A stretch of DNA of 29,853 nt, from the IMG/VR virus record IMGVR_UViG_3300013005_003478, positions 1 to 29,853 of that record; one strand, written 5' to 3'. The notes under the pieces were generated by a model. That model was not told the origin of the DNA. It did not search any database and worked only from the letters and a program-made list of their open reading frames with translations. The DNA is from a virus. Position 1 is the first letter of the stretch. Each line of letters begins with the position of its first letter. Positions 8,582-16,955 of the stretch are shown piece by piece. The position numbers and the translations under genes were made by a program.

Positions 8582-11094
8582 TGGCATATACATCAATAGG
8601 ACACGACAAAAAAAATGGAATTATTCACGTATGGGACGATGAATTAGGACATCAAAAATTCCCATTTCAACCATACGGATATTTGCCAGATCGATCCGGA
8701 CAATATCAATCGCTAGATGGTACTAAATTAAAAAAGGTTGCTGGTAATCATCGTGATAATCCTAAATCATATGAATCTGATCTCAATGAAGAAGTTAGAA
8801 CATTGATTGACTTATATTACGAATCAGACGAACCATCTAAAGGGCATCGTGATTTCTTTTTTGATATTGAAACAGCTAAAGACGAAAACGGTTATAGTAC
8901 AACCGAAGATGTTCGAACAGCTATCACATCTATTGCATATTACGATAAAGCCGGCAAAGACCGCCGAGTATTAATTCTAGATGAATTAGGTCGCATAAAA
9001 GAGCGCGAATACCAAGGCGATGGCTATGTATTAGAGATATTCCGAGATGAAAAAGACTTATTAACTAGATTTATCAATATATTCGCAGCAATACATCCAA
9101 CTGTAATTACTGGGTGGAACACTGATGGATATGATATTCCATATTTAATTGGCCGCATTAAAAAAGTGTTAGGGGCACAAGCAATTAAAAAATTGAGTCC
9201 TGCAGGAATAGTTGAACAATCTAAATCAGGTAAATGGAAGATATTTGGAGTATCTAGTTTAGACTACATTAAACTGTATAAAAACTTTACATACACAGAA
9301 CTTCCGAATTATCGATTAGACACTGTTGCTAAGAAAGAATTAGGTCGAGGTAAAGTTGAATACGATGGAGATTTAGACACATTGTTTACTCAGGATATTC
9401 ACAAGTTTGCATATTATAACATGACGGACGTTGATTTGATTGTGGATATGGATGACAAACTGCAACTACTAAATTTAGCCCGTACAATTTGCCATAAAGG
9501 ACACGTTCCATATGAAGATGTATACTTTGCATCTAAATATCTAGATGGCGCGGCCATTGTAGATTTGAAAAGAAACGGATTTGTTGCTCCAAACAAGCAA
9601 TTTAGATTTGTAGAAGATGAAACTACAGCAGATGCATTAGCCGGAGCCTATGTAATGGCACCAGTGCCTGGATTGTATAAATGGATCTATGACTTAGATT
9701 TAACTTCACTGTATCCAAGTATCATCATGACTGCAAATATTTCTCCAGAAACTAAAATTGCTGTTATAAAAGATTGGAATCAAGAATGCTTGTTAAGTCC
9801 AACCGCAACTCAAGTACAATTTACTGACGGAACATGGGCTCAGGATATTAAACAATGGTTAACTGATATGAATTATTCAGTAGCCAGTAACGGGGCTGTT
9901 TACCGCAATGATAAGCGAGGATTCTTACCAACCATTCTAGAAAAATGGTTTGATGAGCGAGTTATTTACAAAGATAAGCGTGATACATTTGAGGTAGGAA
10001 CAGAAGAATATAAATTTTATGATGCCATGCAGTTAACGCAAAAAGTATTGCTTAATTCATTTTATGGTGTGTTAGGATTAAAAACATTTCGATTCTATGA
10101 TTTAGATAATGCCGGGGCAATTACAGCAGTTGGTCAAAGCATTATTAAATTCTCAGCAAAAGTTATTAACAACTATTACAAGAAAGAATTAAGAACAGAT
10201 CACTTTGTTAATGCATCTGGAGATAAAGCTGAGTTTGCATTCTATACGGATACAGATTCAACATTTTGTAGTAGCGAACCACTAATTAAACACAGATTCC
10301 CGGGTTGTAATACAGAAGATGAACAGTTTATGATTGAACAAACAAATGCAATTGCATCTGAAATTCAACAAACTGTGAATACCATGTACAACCAATATGC
10401 AAAAGTATTTCACAATACAACTAAACACCGTTTCCAAATCAAGCAAGAATATATTGCTAAATCTGGTTTATGGATTGCCAAGAAAAGATATGCTCAATGG
10501 GTTATTTTTAAAGAAGGTAAACCTACGGATAAATTGGATATTAAAGGATTAGATGTTGTAAGATCAAGTTTCCCGGAAGATTTTAAAAAGATCATGAAAG
10601 AAACATTGTGGTATATTCTTAAAGGCAAAGACAAACAAACTACTTCCACATTGATACATGATTTCAAAAGTAACATTAAAAAATCAGAAGTGTTGAATGT
10701 AATGAAGAATTCAAGTGTTAAAGAATTATCCAAATACATTCGAGGTCGAAAATCGTTTTCTGGATTTATAAAAGGTACTACGGCACATGCAAAAGCAGCA
10801 ATCAATTTTAATGATATGCTTTCAACATTGAACACTGATATTCTACCAATTAAAGATGGAGAAAAAATCAAATGGGGCTACATGGTAAACAATCCATATG
10901 GGTTTGAAACTTTGGCATTGCGAGGTTATCAAGATCCACCTGAAATAGTTGAGTTTGCAAAACAGTATATTGATCACACTAAAATGTTTACATCTGATTT
11001 GAGTAACAAGTTCAATGATTTTTATGCCGCAATGGGTTGGGGACAGTTACCGGAAAATAATAACGCTAAAAAGTTCTTTTCATTTGGGAAATGA
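8581..11094 (+). CDS. 43: Family B DNA polymerase (T4 gp43-like)
   Basis: An 837-residue replicative DNA polymerase with a proofreading exonuclease. Exo I is FDIETAKDEN (D95, E97), Exo II is TGWNTDGYDIPYL near 178-190, and Exo III is the YYNMTDVDLIVDMD stretch near 279-292. The polymerase motifs follow: A, DLTSLYPSI near 375; B, QKVLLNSFYGVLG near 488-500; C, YTDTDST near 557; and KKRYAQ near 635. All catalytic acids are present. T4 gp43 is about 900 aa, so this is a compact version. It is translationally coupled to the HPRT gene (TAATG). The clamp and clamp loader lie 3.8 kb downstream, separated by the DNA-modification operon. Confidence 0.96.
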   Translation: MAYTSIGHDKKNGIIHVWDDELGHQKFPFQPYGYLPDRSGQYQSLDGTKLKKVAGNHRDNPKSYESDLNEEVRTLIDLYYESDEPSKGHRDFFFDIETAKDENGYSTTEDVRTAITSIAYYDKAGKDRRVLILDELGRIKEREYQGDGYVLEIFRDEKDLLTRFINIFAAIHPTVITGWNTDGYDIPYLIGRIKKVLGAQAIKKLSPAGIVEQSKSGKWKIFGVSSLDYIKLYKNFTYTELPNYRLDTVAKKELGRGKVEYDGDLDTLFTQDIHKFAYYNMTDVDLIVDMDDKLQLLNLARTICHKGHVPYEDVYFASKYLDGAAIVDLKRNGFVAPNKQFRFVEDETTADALAGAYVMAPVPGLYKWIYDLDLTSLYPSIIMTANISPETKIAVIKDWNQECLLSPTATQVQFTDGTWAQDIKQWLTDMNYSVASNGAVYRNDKRGFLPTILEKWFDERVIYKDKRDTFEVGTEEYKFYDAMQLTQKVLLNSFYGVLGLKTFRFYDLDNAGAITAVGQSIIKFSAKVINNYYKKELRTDHFVNASGDKAEFAFYTDTDSTFCSSEPLIKHRFPGCNTEDEQFMIEQTNAIASEIQQTVNTMYNQYAKVFHNTTKHRFQIKQEYIAKSGLWIAKKRYAQWVIFKEGKPTDKLDIKGLDVVRSSFPEDFKKIMKETLWYILKGKDKQTTSTLIHDFKSNIKKSEVLNVMKNSSVKELSKYIRGRKSFSGFIKGTTAHAKAAINFNDMLSTLNTDILPIKDGEKIKWGYMVNNPYGFETLALRGYQDPPEIVEFAKQYIDHTKMFTSDLSNKFNDFYAAMGWGQLPENNNAKKFFSFGK

Positions 11095-11109
11095 TTTTTT
11101 TTTATCCTA

Positions 11110-11119
11110 TATTTATTAA
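11110..11119 (+). promoter_or_regulatory. TATTTATTAA element upstream of the gene at 11140
   Basis: An exact second copy of the TATTTATTAA 10-mer seen before RNR, ending 21 bases before the ATG. Both copies are followed by an A-rich stretch containing AAAAAAGAT. No sigma70-like -35/-10 pair is convincing in this gap. It may be a promoter of a different class or simply AT-rich leader sequence. Confidence 0.3.
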
Positions 11120-11139
11120 TAAATTAAAAAAGATATATT

Positions 11140-11496
11140 ATGAAAAACATTCTAGCAGAAAACATGCGACGATTCAATACAAAGAATTTAACAGAACAAA
11201 CAAATCCAATAAAATTTGATGAAAAATATTTCATGAATAAAAAAACCGGAGTAATTACTTTTGATGATAATGGAAAAGTAATATCGGTTGATAATATTCC
11301 TATACAACCTAAATATTATGATTTTCAATGGAAGGAAACTGGTGCAGTGCGATCAATTGAATCAAGTTTTAACTCTGGAGAATTAGATGGCGGAGAGTAT
11401 GATTGGACTTATATTAAAATAGAAGACGGTGGAAGCGAAGTTGTATTCTTTAATAAACAAAAACAAGAAGTCGGAAAAATAACATATACATCTTAA
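11140..11496 (+). CDS. Hypothetical protein
   Basis: A 118-residue soluble protein with no family I recognise. The N-terminus MKNILAENMRRFNTKNLTEQ is a short amphipathic, basic leader. The rest is beta-rich with a YMNKKTGVITFDDNG-like strand-turn-strand near 30-45, ending KQEVGKITYTS. It stands alone: 45 bases after the polymerase stop codon, and followed by a terminator. It may be expressed separately from its neighbours. Coding potential is supported by its isolation between regulatory elements and by + strand orientation shared with all other genes. Confidence 0.65.
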   Translation: MKNILAENMRRFNTKNLTEQTNPIKFDEKYFMNKKTGVITFDDNGKVISVDNIPIQPKYYDFQWKETGAVRSIESSFNSGELDGGEYDWTYIKIEDGGSEVVFFNKQKQEVGKITYTS

Positions 11497-11522
11497 TATT
11501 TTTAAAGATATTAAATAAACTC

Positions 11523-11552
11523 AAGTGCTAGCAGCAATGTTAGCACTTTTTT
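11523..11552 (+). terminator. Rho-independent terminator
   Basis: The arms AAGTGCTA and TAGCACTT form an 8-bp perfect stem around a 10-base loop, followed directly by a T run. It lies 27 bases after the stop of the 118-aa gene and 14 bases before the -35 of the next promoter, forming a clean transcription boundary. Confidence 0.88.
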
Positions 11553-11565
11553 ACTGCACACCCGG

Positions 11566-11594
11566 TTGGATATTATTAGTAAATTCATTATATT
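11566..11594 (+). promoter_or_regulatory. sigma70-like promoter of the DNA-modification operon
   Basis: TTGGAT at 11566-11571, exactly 17 bases, then TATATT at 11589-11594. The same hexamers with the same spacing occur at 29706-29734. The predicted start near 11601 leaves a 12-base leader with an AAAAAAGG ribosome-binding site before the ATG at 11613. Placement directly after a terminator makes this one of the best promoter calls in the window. Confidence 0.75.
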
Positions 11595-11612
11595 AAATAA
11601 AAAAGGTTATAA

Positions 11613-12056
11613 ATGTACGGAAAGAAACAGTGGCGTGGCCTAGAAGTAGAAGGACGCTATTCAGATATAATGACATTCTTTGTCAGAGATTTAGTTGACA
11701 ACAAACTAGTTGTAAAAGAATACAACGAATATCCACATTATTATTTTACTATTGAATACATGAAACAAATTCATAGTAACGTTAATCCGAAATGCGTATC
11801 AATCATTCGAGATATCTTAGATACAACTAATTGTGCAATTACAATCGAAGCCGATACGGTTACTTTAAAGAGCATTCCGGTGGACCTAGTTAATAGATGC
11901 CACATTATTTATCGCATACAAGATCCTGCAGTACAACTGCTAAAAGATACCGATACATTAAGTATTGATGCTGGTTGGTATCGTGTTCATCAAATTACCA
12001 AGTGTAACATGATGGAAATTAAGCCAGATAACTATAAATTTGATGAAGAACTATGA
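11613..12056 (+). CDS. Unknown protein heading the QueD-like/GT/DpdA operon
   Basis: A 147-residue protein with no recognised family. It begins MYGKKQWRGLEVEGRYSDIM and has several Cys and His residues (C60, C74, C103 and C130 roughly; H near 42), some of which could bind metal. The profile is mixed alpha/beta without membrane segments. The first gene after a strong promoter, it overlaps the next gene by four bases (ATGA). It is therefore probably made with the T-fold protein, glycosyltransferase and DpdA-like enzyme, and is a candidate new component of the same base-modification pathway. That is inference from position only. Confidence 0.75.
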   Translation: MYGKKQWRGLEVEGRYSDIMTFFVRDLVDNKLVVKEYNEYPHYYFTIEYMKQIHSNVNPKCVSIIRDILDTTNCAITIEADTVTLKSIPVDLVNRCHIIYRIQDPAVQLLKDTDTLSIDAGWYRVHQITKCNMMEIKPDNYKFDEEL

Positions 12057-12403
12057 AATATAGTGTAGTAGTAACATTTAGCATCGAAGGCTTTCACAAT
12101 TGGCCAGATGCAAAAGAAATATTCCCAGAAGTAGCATTCCTTTCAGATCGACACCGTCATATGTTTGGATTCCGTTGTTATGCAACAGTAACACATACAG
12201 ATCGAGATGAAGAATTTATTTTGTTAAATCGAAAGATCCAAAAATCGCTTCGAGTTGGGTTCTCAAAGGAATCGACCAATGTATTAGAATTCGGTTCTAT
12301 GTCATGTGAAATGATTGGTGAGTGGTTGCTAGAAGCATTTTCATCTTTGTATAAAGTTGAAGTTTGGGAAGATTGGGAAAACGGAGCAATAATTGAAAGA
12401 TAA
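12053..12403 (+). CDS. T-fold protein related to QueD/6-pyruvoyltetrahydropterin synthase
   Basis: A 116-residue protein whose layout matches the QueD/PTPS T-fold. An opening strand VVVTFSIEGFH15NW is followed by DRH34RH36MFGFRCYATV, which parallels the LHGHSY zinc motif, and it ends with KVEVWEDWENGAII near 101-114, which parallels the pterin-binding Glu strand. H15, H34 and H36 could form the family's three-His zinc site. The Cys expected four residues before the first His of the HxH pair is Leu30, so ordinary QueD catalysis looks unlikely. It overlaps the preceding gene by four bases. It may bind or modify a pterin or deazapurine, but the function is unproven. Confidence 0.7.
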   Translation: MKYSVVVTFSIEGFHNWPDAKEIFPEVAFLSDRHRHMFGFRCYATVTHTDRDEEFILLNRKIQKSLRVGFSKESTNVLEFGSMSCEMIGEWLLEAFSSLYKVEVWEDWENGAIIER

Positions 12404-12404
12404 C

Positions 12405-13607
12405 ATGAGAAACGTATTTTACTTTGGGCTCGAGCCCCTTAAAGCTCGATATACTTACCAATTGAGTAAGGAATGGATGCCAGCAACATTTGCTCCATAT
12501 GAAACAGCAAGTGAATTAGAATTTATTGATATCCCAGGAGATTTTGATCCAGACCAGCAAATCAAAGTTGGAGCCGTGTTAGATGCCGTAGGGCGAGGTA
12601 AATTTGCTATGAGTCAATGTAGCAATTTCTTGGATATGATCAATAACGATCAAGTTAAAGATGGTGATGTAATCTTCTTGCAGGATTATTGGACTCCGGG
12701 AATGGATGCAATTTGGTACGCATTGGATTTGTATGGTATCAAAGTCAAAGTTTATGCAATGATACATGCACAAAGTGTTGACGAGTATGATTTTACTTGG
12801 CCAATGCGCAACTGGATGCGTCATTATGAATTAGGTTTAGATGAACGAATGACAGCAATCTTTGTTGGATCTACAATTCACAGAGACCAATTACGACAAG
12901 CAGGATTTAAAGCACCAATCCATGTAGTATCATTGCCATTGCATCATGCCATGACTTTGGCTAAATTGCCTAATTATTCAGACGCATTACAACATGGTTT
13001 GATTAAAAAGAAAAACAAAGTAGTATTTTCAAGTCGATTAGACAAAGAAAAGAATCCATTCTTCATGTTGCAAGTTGCTGAGGAATTCTTAGAAAATATG
13101 CCAAACTATACATGGCACGTGACAACTTCCGGTAAATCATTCAAATCAATGTTGCCAGGTGTAATTGAAGAAATGAATGCTTTAGCCCAAAGACAACCTA
13201 GATTCAAATTGTTAAGCAATCTAACAAAAGAAGAATATTACACGGAATTAGCAACCGCAAAGATTCAATTCAATAGTTCATTGCAAGATTATGTATCATG
13301 GACCGTATTAGAATCCACAGCATTTGGTTGCGATGTTGTATTTCCAAATTTTAGATCGTTTCCAGAATTTATTCCAGCACATCAAATGTATCAACCATTC
13401 CAAGTACAAGATGCGGTAAACACATTAATGAATTGTATAGTTAAACTAGAGATTTCTAGTGCAACTTATAATTTTGCAGAAATTGCAGATATTGGCCGAA
13501 GAATGGAGGCATACATTATTGCAAATGATTATCAACAAGAAATCAATGTTTGGCACGAGCTGGAATATTGTAAATATTTATTAAAACAACAAGGTTACAA
13601 TGAGTAA
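12405..13607 (+). CDS. GT-B type glycosyltransferase (GT4-like)
   Basis: A 400-residue protein with the two-domain GT-B pattern. The N-terminal domain contains GDVIFLQDYWTPGMDAI near 86-102. The C-terminal domain has NKVVFSSRLDKEKNPFFML near 202-220, typical of the donor-binding strand-loop of GT4 enzymes, and DYVSWTVLESTAFGCDVVFPN around 295-315, equivalent to the E-x7-E region. The donor sugar and acceptor cannot be read. I take the ATG at 12405, one base after the previous stop, rather than a TTG at 12393. It is sandwiched between a QueD-like gene and the DpdA-like gene, whose start it overlaps by eight bases. A role in decorating modified DNA bases is therefore possible. Confidence 0.8.
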   Translation: MRNVFYFGLEPLKARYTYQLSKEWMPATFAPYETASELEFIDIPGDFDPDQQIKVGAVLDAVGRGKFAMSQCSNFLDMINNDQVKDGDVIFLQDYWTPGMDAIWYALDLYGIKVKVYAMIHAQSVDEYDFTWPMRNWMRHYELGLDERMTAIFVGSTIHRDQLRQAGFKAPIHVVSLPLHHAMTLAKLPNYSDALQHGLIKKKNKVVFSSRLDKEKNPFFMLQVAEEFLENMPNYTWHVTTSGKSFKSMLPGVIEEMNALAQRQPRFKLLSNLTKEEYYTELATAKIQFNSSLQDYVSWTVLESTAFGCDVVFPNFRSFPEFIPAHQMYQPFQVQDAVNTLMNCIVKLEISSATYNFAEIADIGRRMEAYIIANDYQQEINVWHELEYCKYLLKQQGYNE

Positions 13608-14853
13608 AAAGTTTATTTACTACCCATCACTGTCAGCAGGATCGATGGTCTCAGCCTTTAAAAAGGACACAAAGTTTACCGATGGTACTACGATGCGTTT
13701 CTTTTCAAAAGAATACCCTGAGGAATGGAGGCATCCATATTTCCTAATCACAGCTGGTCACCATTATAAGAAAATGGACTTCCGTCAGCAAATGGGATTA
13801 GATGATGAAGTATTAGTGTTTGGTGATTCTGGAGGATTCCAGATTGCAACCGGAGCATTGAAATGGGATTCAACAATTCGCGAAAAGATCTTTCATTGGT
13901 TAGAAGCCAATAGTGATGTTGCAGCAAATTTAGATATTCCACCACGAGTAACATTTGAAAATAGATTCCAAGATTCTATGGATATTTCATTTGATAACTT
14001 TAAATGGTTTGAGAAACATCAATCAGGTAAAACTAAATTCCTGAATGTGATTCAAGGAACATACAGTGAGGAATACAATACATGGTATCATAAATTCAAA
14101 GATTTTGATTTTAATGGTTGGTGTATTGGAGGTCCTAAAAAATTAGTTGACTTCATGTATGTGGTTGCATTAATGTTGAAAGAACGTGAATTTGAAAAGA
14201 AACATGTAGAATTCATACATTTACTAGGAATAAGCAAAATATCAGATTTCTTTATTTTGTCAACCTTGCAAAAGTTATTGAATGAGTTAACTGATGGCAG
14301 AGTTCAATTGTCTACGGATTCATCATCTCCAGGTCAATATCCAGTATATGGAACATATCTTCATTCAACAAATTATAAAACACAAACCTTTACGGAATTG
14401 TATTTTCCTAAGAATGCTGAGTATCGTAGAAAATCTCATGCTAGACAAGGCAAAGAAGGTGAAATTACAATTGACAAAACAAAACATGTACCTTGCAGTA
14501 TAGAATGTCCAGCATGTCGTGATTTTACATATGAATACTTAGGTGGAAAAACACCAGAAGGATTGTGTCGTAATTCACAAGAAGGAATGCCTAGAATGGT
14601 TGTGCATAACACTCACTTGTATGTTAATATGGCAAAAGATGTTGACAAACTAGTTGATAGTCATGTGGAATTGTTGGAAACTGCTATCCCAAGTGAATTA
14701 TTCAATGTGATTCTTTCACTACATGAAATGTTTGCAGATCCAGACAAAGCTATGCAAATATACTCAACATATGTTAAAACATATAAAAAATTCGGAGGCG
14801 ATTCTATATCAACAACGGATGCCGAAAACTTTAATAAATACTTTAAATTTTAA
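13600..14853 (+). CDS. dpdA: DpdA-like tRNA-guanine transglycosylase family protein (7-deazaguanine insertion into DNA)
   Basis: A 417-residue TIM-barrel protein of the TGT family. FGD76SGGFQ is the hallmark substrate-binding motif. HLLGIS near 207-212 parallels the YLMGVG loop. D240 in QLSTD240SSSPG is positioned like the nucleophilic Asp. The zinc site is recognisable: C299, C303 and C306 in CSIECPAC, plus H336 in VVHN. TGTs exchange guanine for a 7-deazaguanine in tRNA; phage and bacterial DpdA relatives do this in DNA. The presence of FolE, QueD and QueE in the same phage and no phage tRNA in view favour a DNA role. Modified positions and the exact base are unknown. Confidence 0.88.
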   Translation: MSKKFIYYPSLSAGSMVSAFKKDTKFTDGTTMRFFSKEYPEEWRHPYFLITAGHHYKKMDFRQQMGLDDEVLVFGDSGGFQIATGALKWDSTIREKIFHWLEANSDVAANLDIPPRVTFENRFQDSMDISFDNFKWFEKHQSGKTKFLNVIQGTYSEEYNTWYHKFKDFDFNGWCIGGPKKLVDFMYVVALMLKEREFEKKHVEFIHLLGISKISDFFILSTLQKLLNELTDGRVQLSTDSSSPGQYPVYGTYLHSTNYKTQTFTELYFPKNAEYRRKSHARQGKEGEITIDKTKHVPCSIECPACRDFTYEYLGGKTPEGLCRNSQEGMPRMVVHNTHLYVNMAKDVDKLVDSHVELLETAIPSELFNVILSLHEMFADPDKAMQIYSTYVKTYKKFGGDSISTTDAENFNKYFKF

Positions 14854-14865
14854 TCAAATAATAAA

Positions 14866-15573
14866 ATGGAAAAAAGCAAATTACAATCATTCATCAATCG
14901 CTACTATTTGGCAGGGAATTGTGAAGCAGTTATTTTAAAAGAAGATACATCGGGAATCAATTGTGAATTGATTGATATGGATCAAACCGTTGTAGGTAAA
15001 ATTCAATGGAAAACAACTCCATTCATGAAAGGTTCATTGGGAATCAATCATACCGGAACATTGACAAAGATGCTAGGAGCATTGGGTGAAAACATCAATA
15101 TTGATGTAAAAGATTCATCTGGTAAGAATTATGCAATGAAAATTACAGAAGGAAATACTCAAGTAACTTTCATGTTAGCAGATACCACAGTTATTCCAGC
15201 AGTCCCAACCATTAATGCTGAGCCTGATTATGTTGTAACGATTCCAGTAAATGATGAATTCGTTAACAAATTTATCAAAGCAAAAAATGCAATTCCAGAT
15301 GCAAAGAATTTTGCAATTCAGGTTCAAAACGGCAAAATCAAATTCATCATCAATTATTCCACAGTGAATGCTGATAATATTTCATTTGAAATGGATGGAG
15401 GAAAAGATCCAATTGAGCCAATTTGTTTCTCAGCTGACAAACTCAAAGAAATTTTAGTTGCAAATAAAGGCGATGCTGGTCAATTGCATATCTCAACCGA
15501 AGGATTGGCAAGAATCAATTTCTCAGGTGCTGATTTTGATTCAACTTATTGGTTAGTTCAATTACAAAACTAA
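14866..15573 (+). CDS. 45: Sliding clamp (T4 gp45-like)
   Basis: A 235-residue protein close in size to the 228-aa T4 gp45 clamp, which forms a trimeric ring holding the polymerase on DNA. The sequence shows the weakly conserved two-domain clamp pattern with MLGALGENINIDVKD near 69-83, FMLADTTVIPAVPT near 104-117, and a second domain ending ADFDSTYWLVQLQN. Assignment rests on size, fold pattern and position: dUTPase and both clamp-loader subunits follow. The start lies 12 bases after the DpdA-like stop. The modification operon transcript may run on into the clamp, as no terminator lies between them. Confidence 0.85.
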   Translation: MEKSKLQSFINRYYLAGNCEAVILKEDTSGINCELIDMDQTVVGKIQWKTTPFMKGSLGINHTGTLTKMLGALGENINIDVKDSSGKNYAMKITEGNTQVTFMLADTTVIPAVPTINAEPDYVVTIPVNDEFVNKFIKAKNAIPDAKNFAIQVQNGKIKFIINYSTVNADNISFEMDGGKDPIEPICFSADKLKEILVANKGDAGQLHISTEGLARINFSGADFDSTYWLVQLQN

Positions 15574-15574
15574 T

Positions 15575-16003
15575 ATGCAAGTACGAGTAAAAAAATTACA
15601 TCCAGACGCAGTTATCCCTAGTTATGCAAAAGCTGGGGATGCTGGAATGGACCTGACTGCAACTGCTATGGAAAAAGATAGCCATGGCAATATTACATAT
15701 AGCACAGGATTAGCAATTGAGATTCCACAAGGACATGTAGGATTAATATTTCCTAGATCATCAAATAGCAAAACTGATTTATATTTAACTAATCACGTAG
15801 GCGTCATAGACTCAGGATATCGTGGTGAGATTATGTTTAAATTTCGACCAGTAAATGGCTTATTAAACGCAACAATCTATCATCCAGGTGATCGAGTAGG
15901 ACAATTATTAATATTACCATATCCGCAAATCGAAATAGCAGAATCAGGCAACTTATCTGATACTGACCGAGGCGAAGGAGGATTTGGATCAACAGGTAAA
16001 TAA
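15575..16003 (+). CDS. dut: dUTPase
   Basis: A 142-residue trimeric dUTPase hydrolysing dUTP to dUMP, which keeps uracil out of DNA and supplies dTMP precursor. All five motifs are visible: AGDAGMDLTA (22-31), FPRSSNSK (60-67), GVIDSGYRGEIMF (76-88), GDRVGQLLI (105-113) and the C-terminal RGEGGFGSTGK. It starts one base after the clamp stop and lies inside the clamp/clamp-loader block, an insertion relative to T4 gene order. Confidence 0.96.
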   Translation: MQVRVKKLHPDAVIPSYAKAGDAGMDLTATAMEKDSHGNITYSTGLAIEIPQGHVGLIFPRSSNSKTDLYLTNHVGVIDSGYRGEIMFKFRPVNGLLNATIYHPGDRVGQLLILPYPQIEIAESGNLSDTDRGEGGFGSTGK

Positions 16004-16004
16004 C

Positions 16005-16931
16005 ATGTACGGAAACACAGAAAATACGTTGTGGGTTGAATCATTTCGCCCAAGCACATTAGAAGGATATATTGGAAATGAACATATCATTGAAAAAGTT
16101 GGTATCTTTATCAATAATGGCGATGTTCCTCACTTATTGTTTTACGGTCCGGCCGGCACGGGTAAGACCACGTTGGCAAAAATCATTGCCGGTAGTGTGG
16201 ACGCCGATGTTATGTATATAAATGCATCAGATGAAAACTCAGTAGATGCAGTACGCGACAAGATTAAAAGATATGCATCAACAGTAGGATTTCGTCGTTG
16301 GAAAATCATTATACTAGATGAAAGTGATTACTTAACACCGAATGCTCAAGCAGCACTTCGTAATTTGATGGAGACATATAGCAAAACGACTCGTTTTATT
16401 TTAACATGCAACTATGTTGAAAAGATTATTGACCCGATTCAATCACGTTGTCAAACATTTGCAATTACACCTCCAAACAAAACAGATGTAGCAAAACGAT
16501 TAGTTACAGTGTTGAATGAAAACGAGGTTGAATTTGATATCAAAGACGTTGCTGCAATAATAAATGCATCATATCCAGATATTCGCCGAGCTATCAATGC
16601 AGCACAAGCATCTGTAGTTAATGGTAAATTGCAATTGGATAAGGCAAGTGCAATTCAAGCAAATTATCTAACTGAAGTACTCGATGTGTTGAAAAATGCT
16701 AAAGATAAGAAAGCGGCATTTACCAAAATTCGTCAAATTATTGCTGATAGCAAAGTTAGAGATTTTACGCCAATGTACACATTCTTGTATGATAGCTTAG
16801 ATGAGTTTGCTCACGGACATATTGCTCCATGCATTTTGATCATAGCAGAATCTCAATTTAAAGATGCTAGCGTTGTTGACAAAGAAATCAACATCATGGC
16901 TATGTTTGTAAATTTATTGGGAGAAATATGA
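16005..16931 (+). CDS. 44: Clamp loader large subunit (T4 gp44-like AAA+ ATPase)
   Basis: A 308-residue AAA+ ATPase of the RFC/gp44 type, which opens the clamp and places it at primer junctions. WVESFRPSTLEGYIG at the N-terminus is the usual RFC box. Walker A is FYGPAGTGKTTLAK (47-59), Walker B IILDESDYL (D105, E106), sensor 1 LTCNY near 133-137, and the arginine-finger motif SRC at 147-149. I chose the ATG at 16005, just after the dUTPase stop. The earlier TTG at 15984 would overlap dUTPase without adding conserved sequence. The gp62-like subunit follows after one small gene. Confidence 0.95.
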   Translation: MYGNTENTLWVESFRPSTLEGYIGNEHIIEKVGIFINNGDVPHLLFYGPAGTGKTTLAKIIAGSVDADVMYINASDENSVDAVRDKIKRYASTVGFRRWKIIILDESDYLTPNAQAALRNLMETYSKTTRFILTCNYVEKIIDPIQSRCQTFAITPPNKTDVAKRLVTVLNENEVEFDIKDVAAIINASYPDIRRAINAAQASVVNGKLQLDKASAIQANYLTEVLDVLKNAKDKKAAFTKIRQIIADSKVRDFTPMYTFLYDSLDEFAHGHIAPCILIIAESQFKDASVVDKEINIMAMFVNLLGEI

Positions 16932-16955
16932 GTATACAATTAAAGCAAAAAAATA

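Noticed and set aside
11613-12056. Possible QueE relation of the 147-aa protein (LEVEGRYSDIMTFFVR resembles QGEG..G..T.FIR)
   Set aside because: There is no radical SAM cysteine motif and the rest does not follow QueE, so the likeness is probably superficial.
12393-12404. Upstream TTG start for the GT-B gene
   Set aside because: It would overlap the previous stop and adds only four residues; the ATG at 12405, one base after the stop, fits the packing of the region. The same logic moved the starts of the genes at 16005 and 18109.
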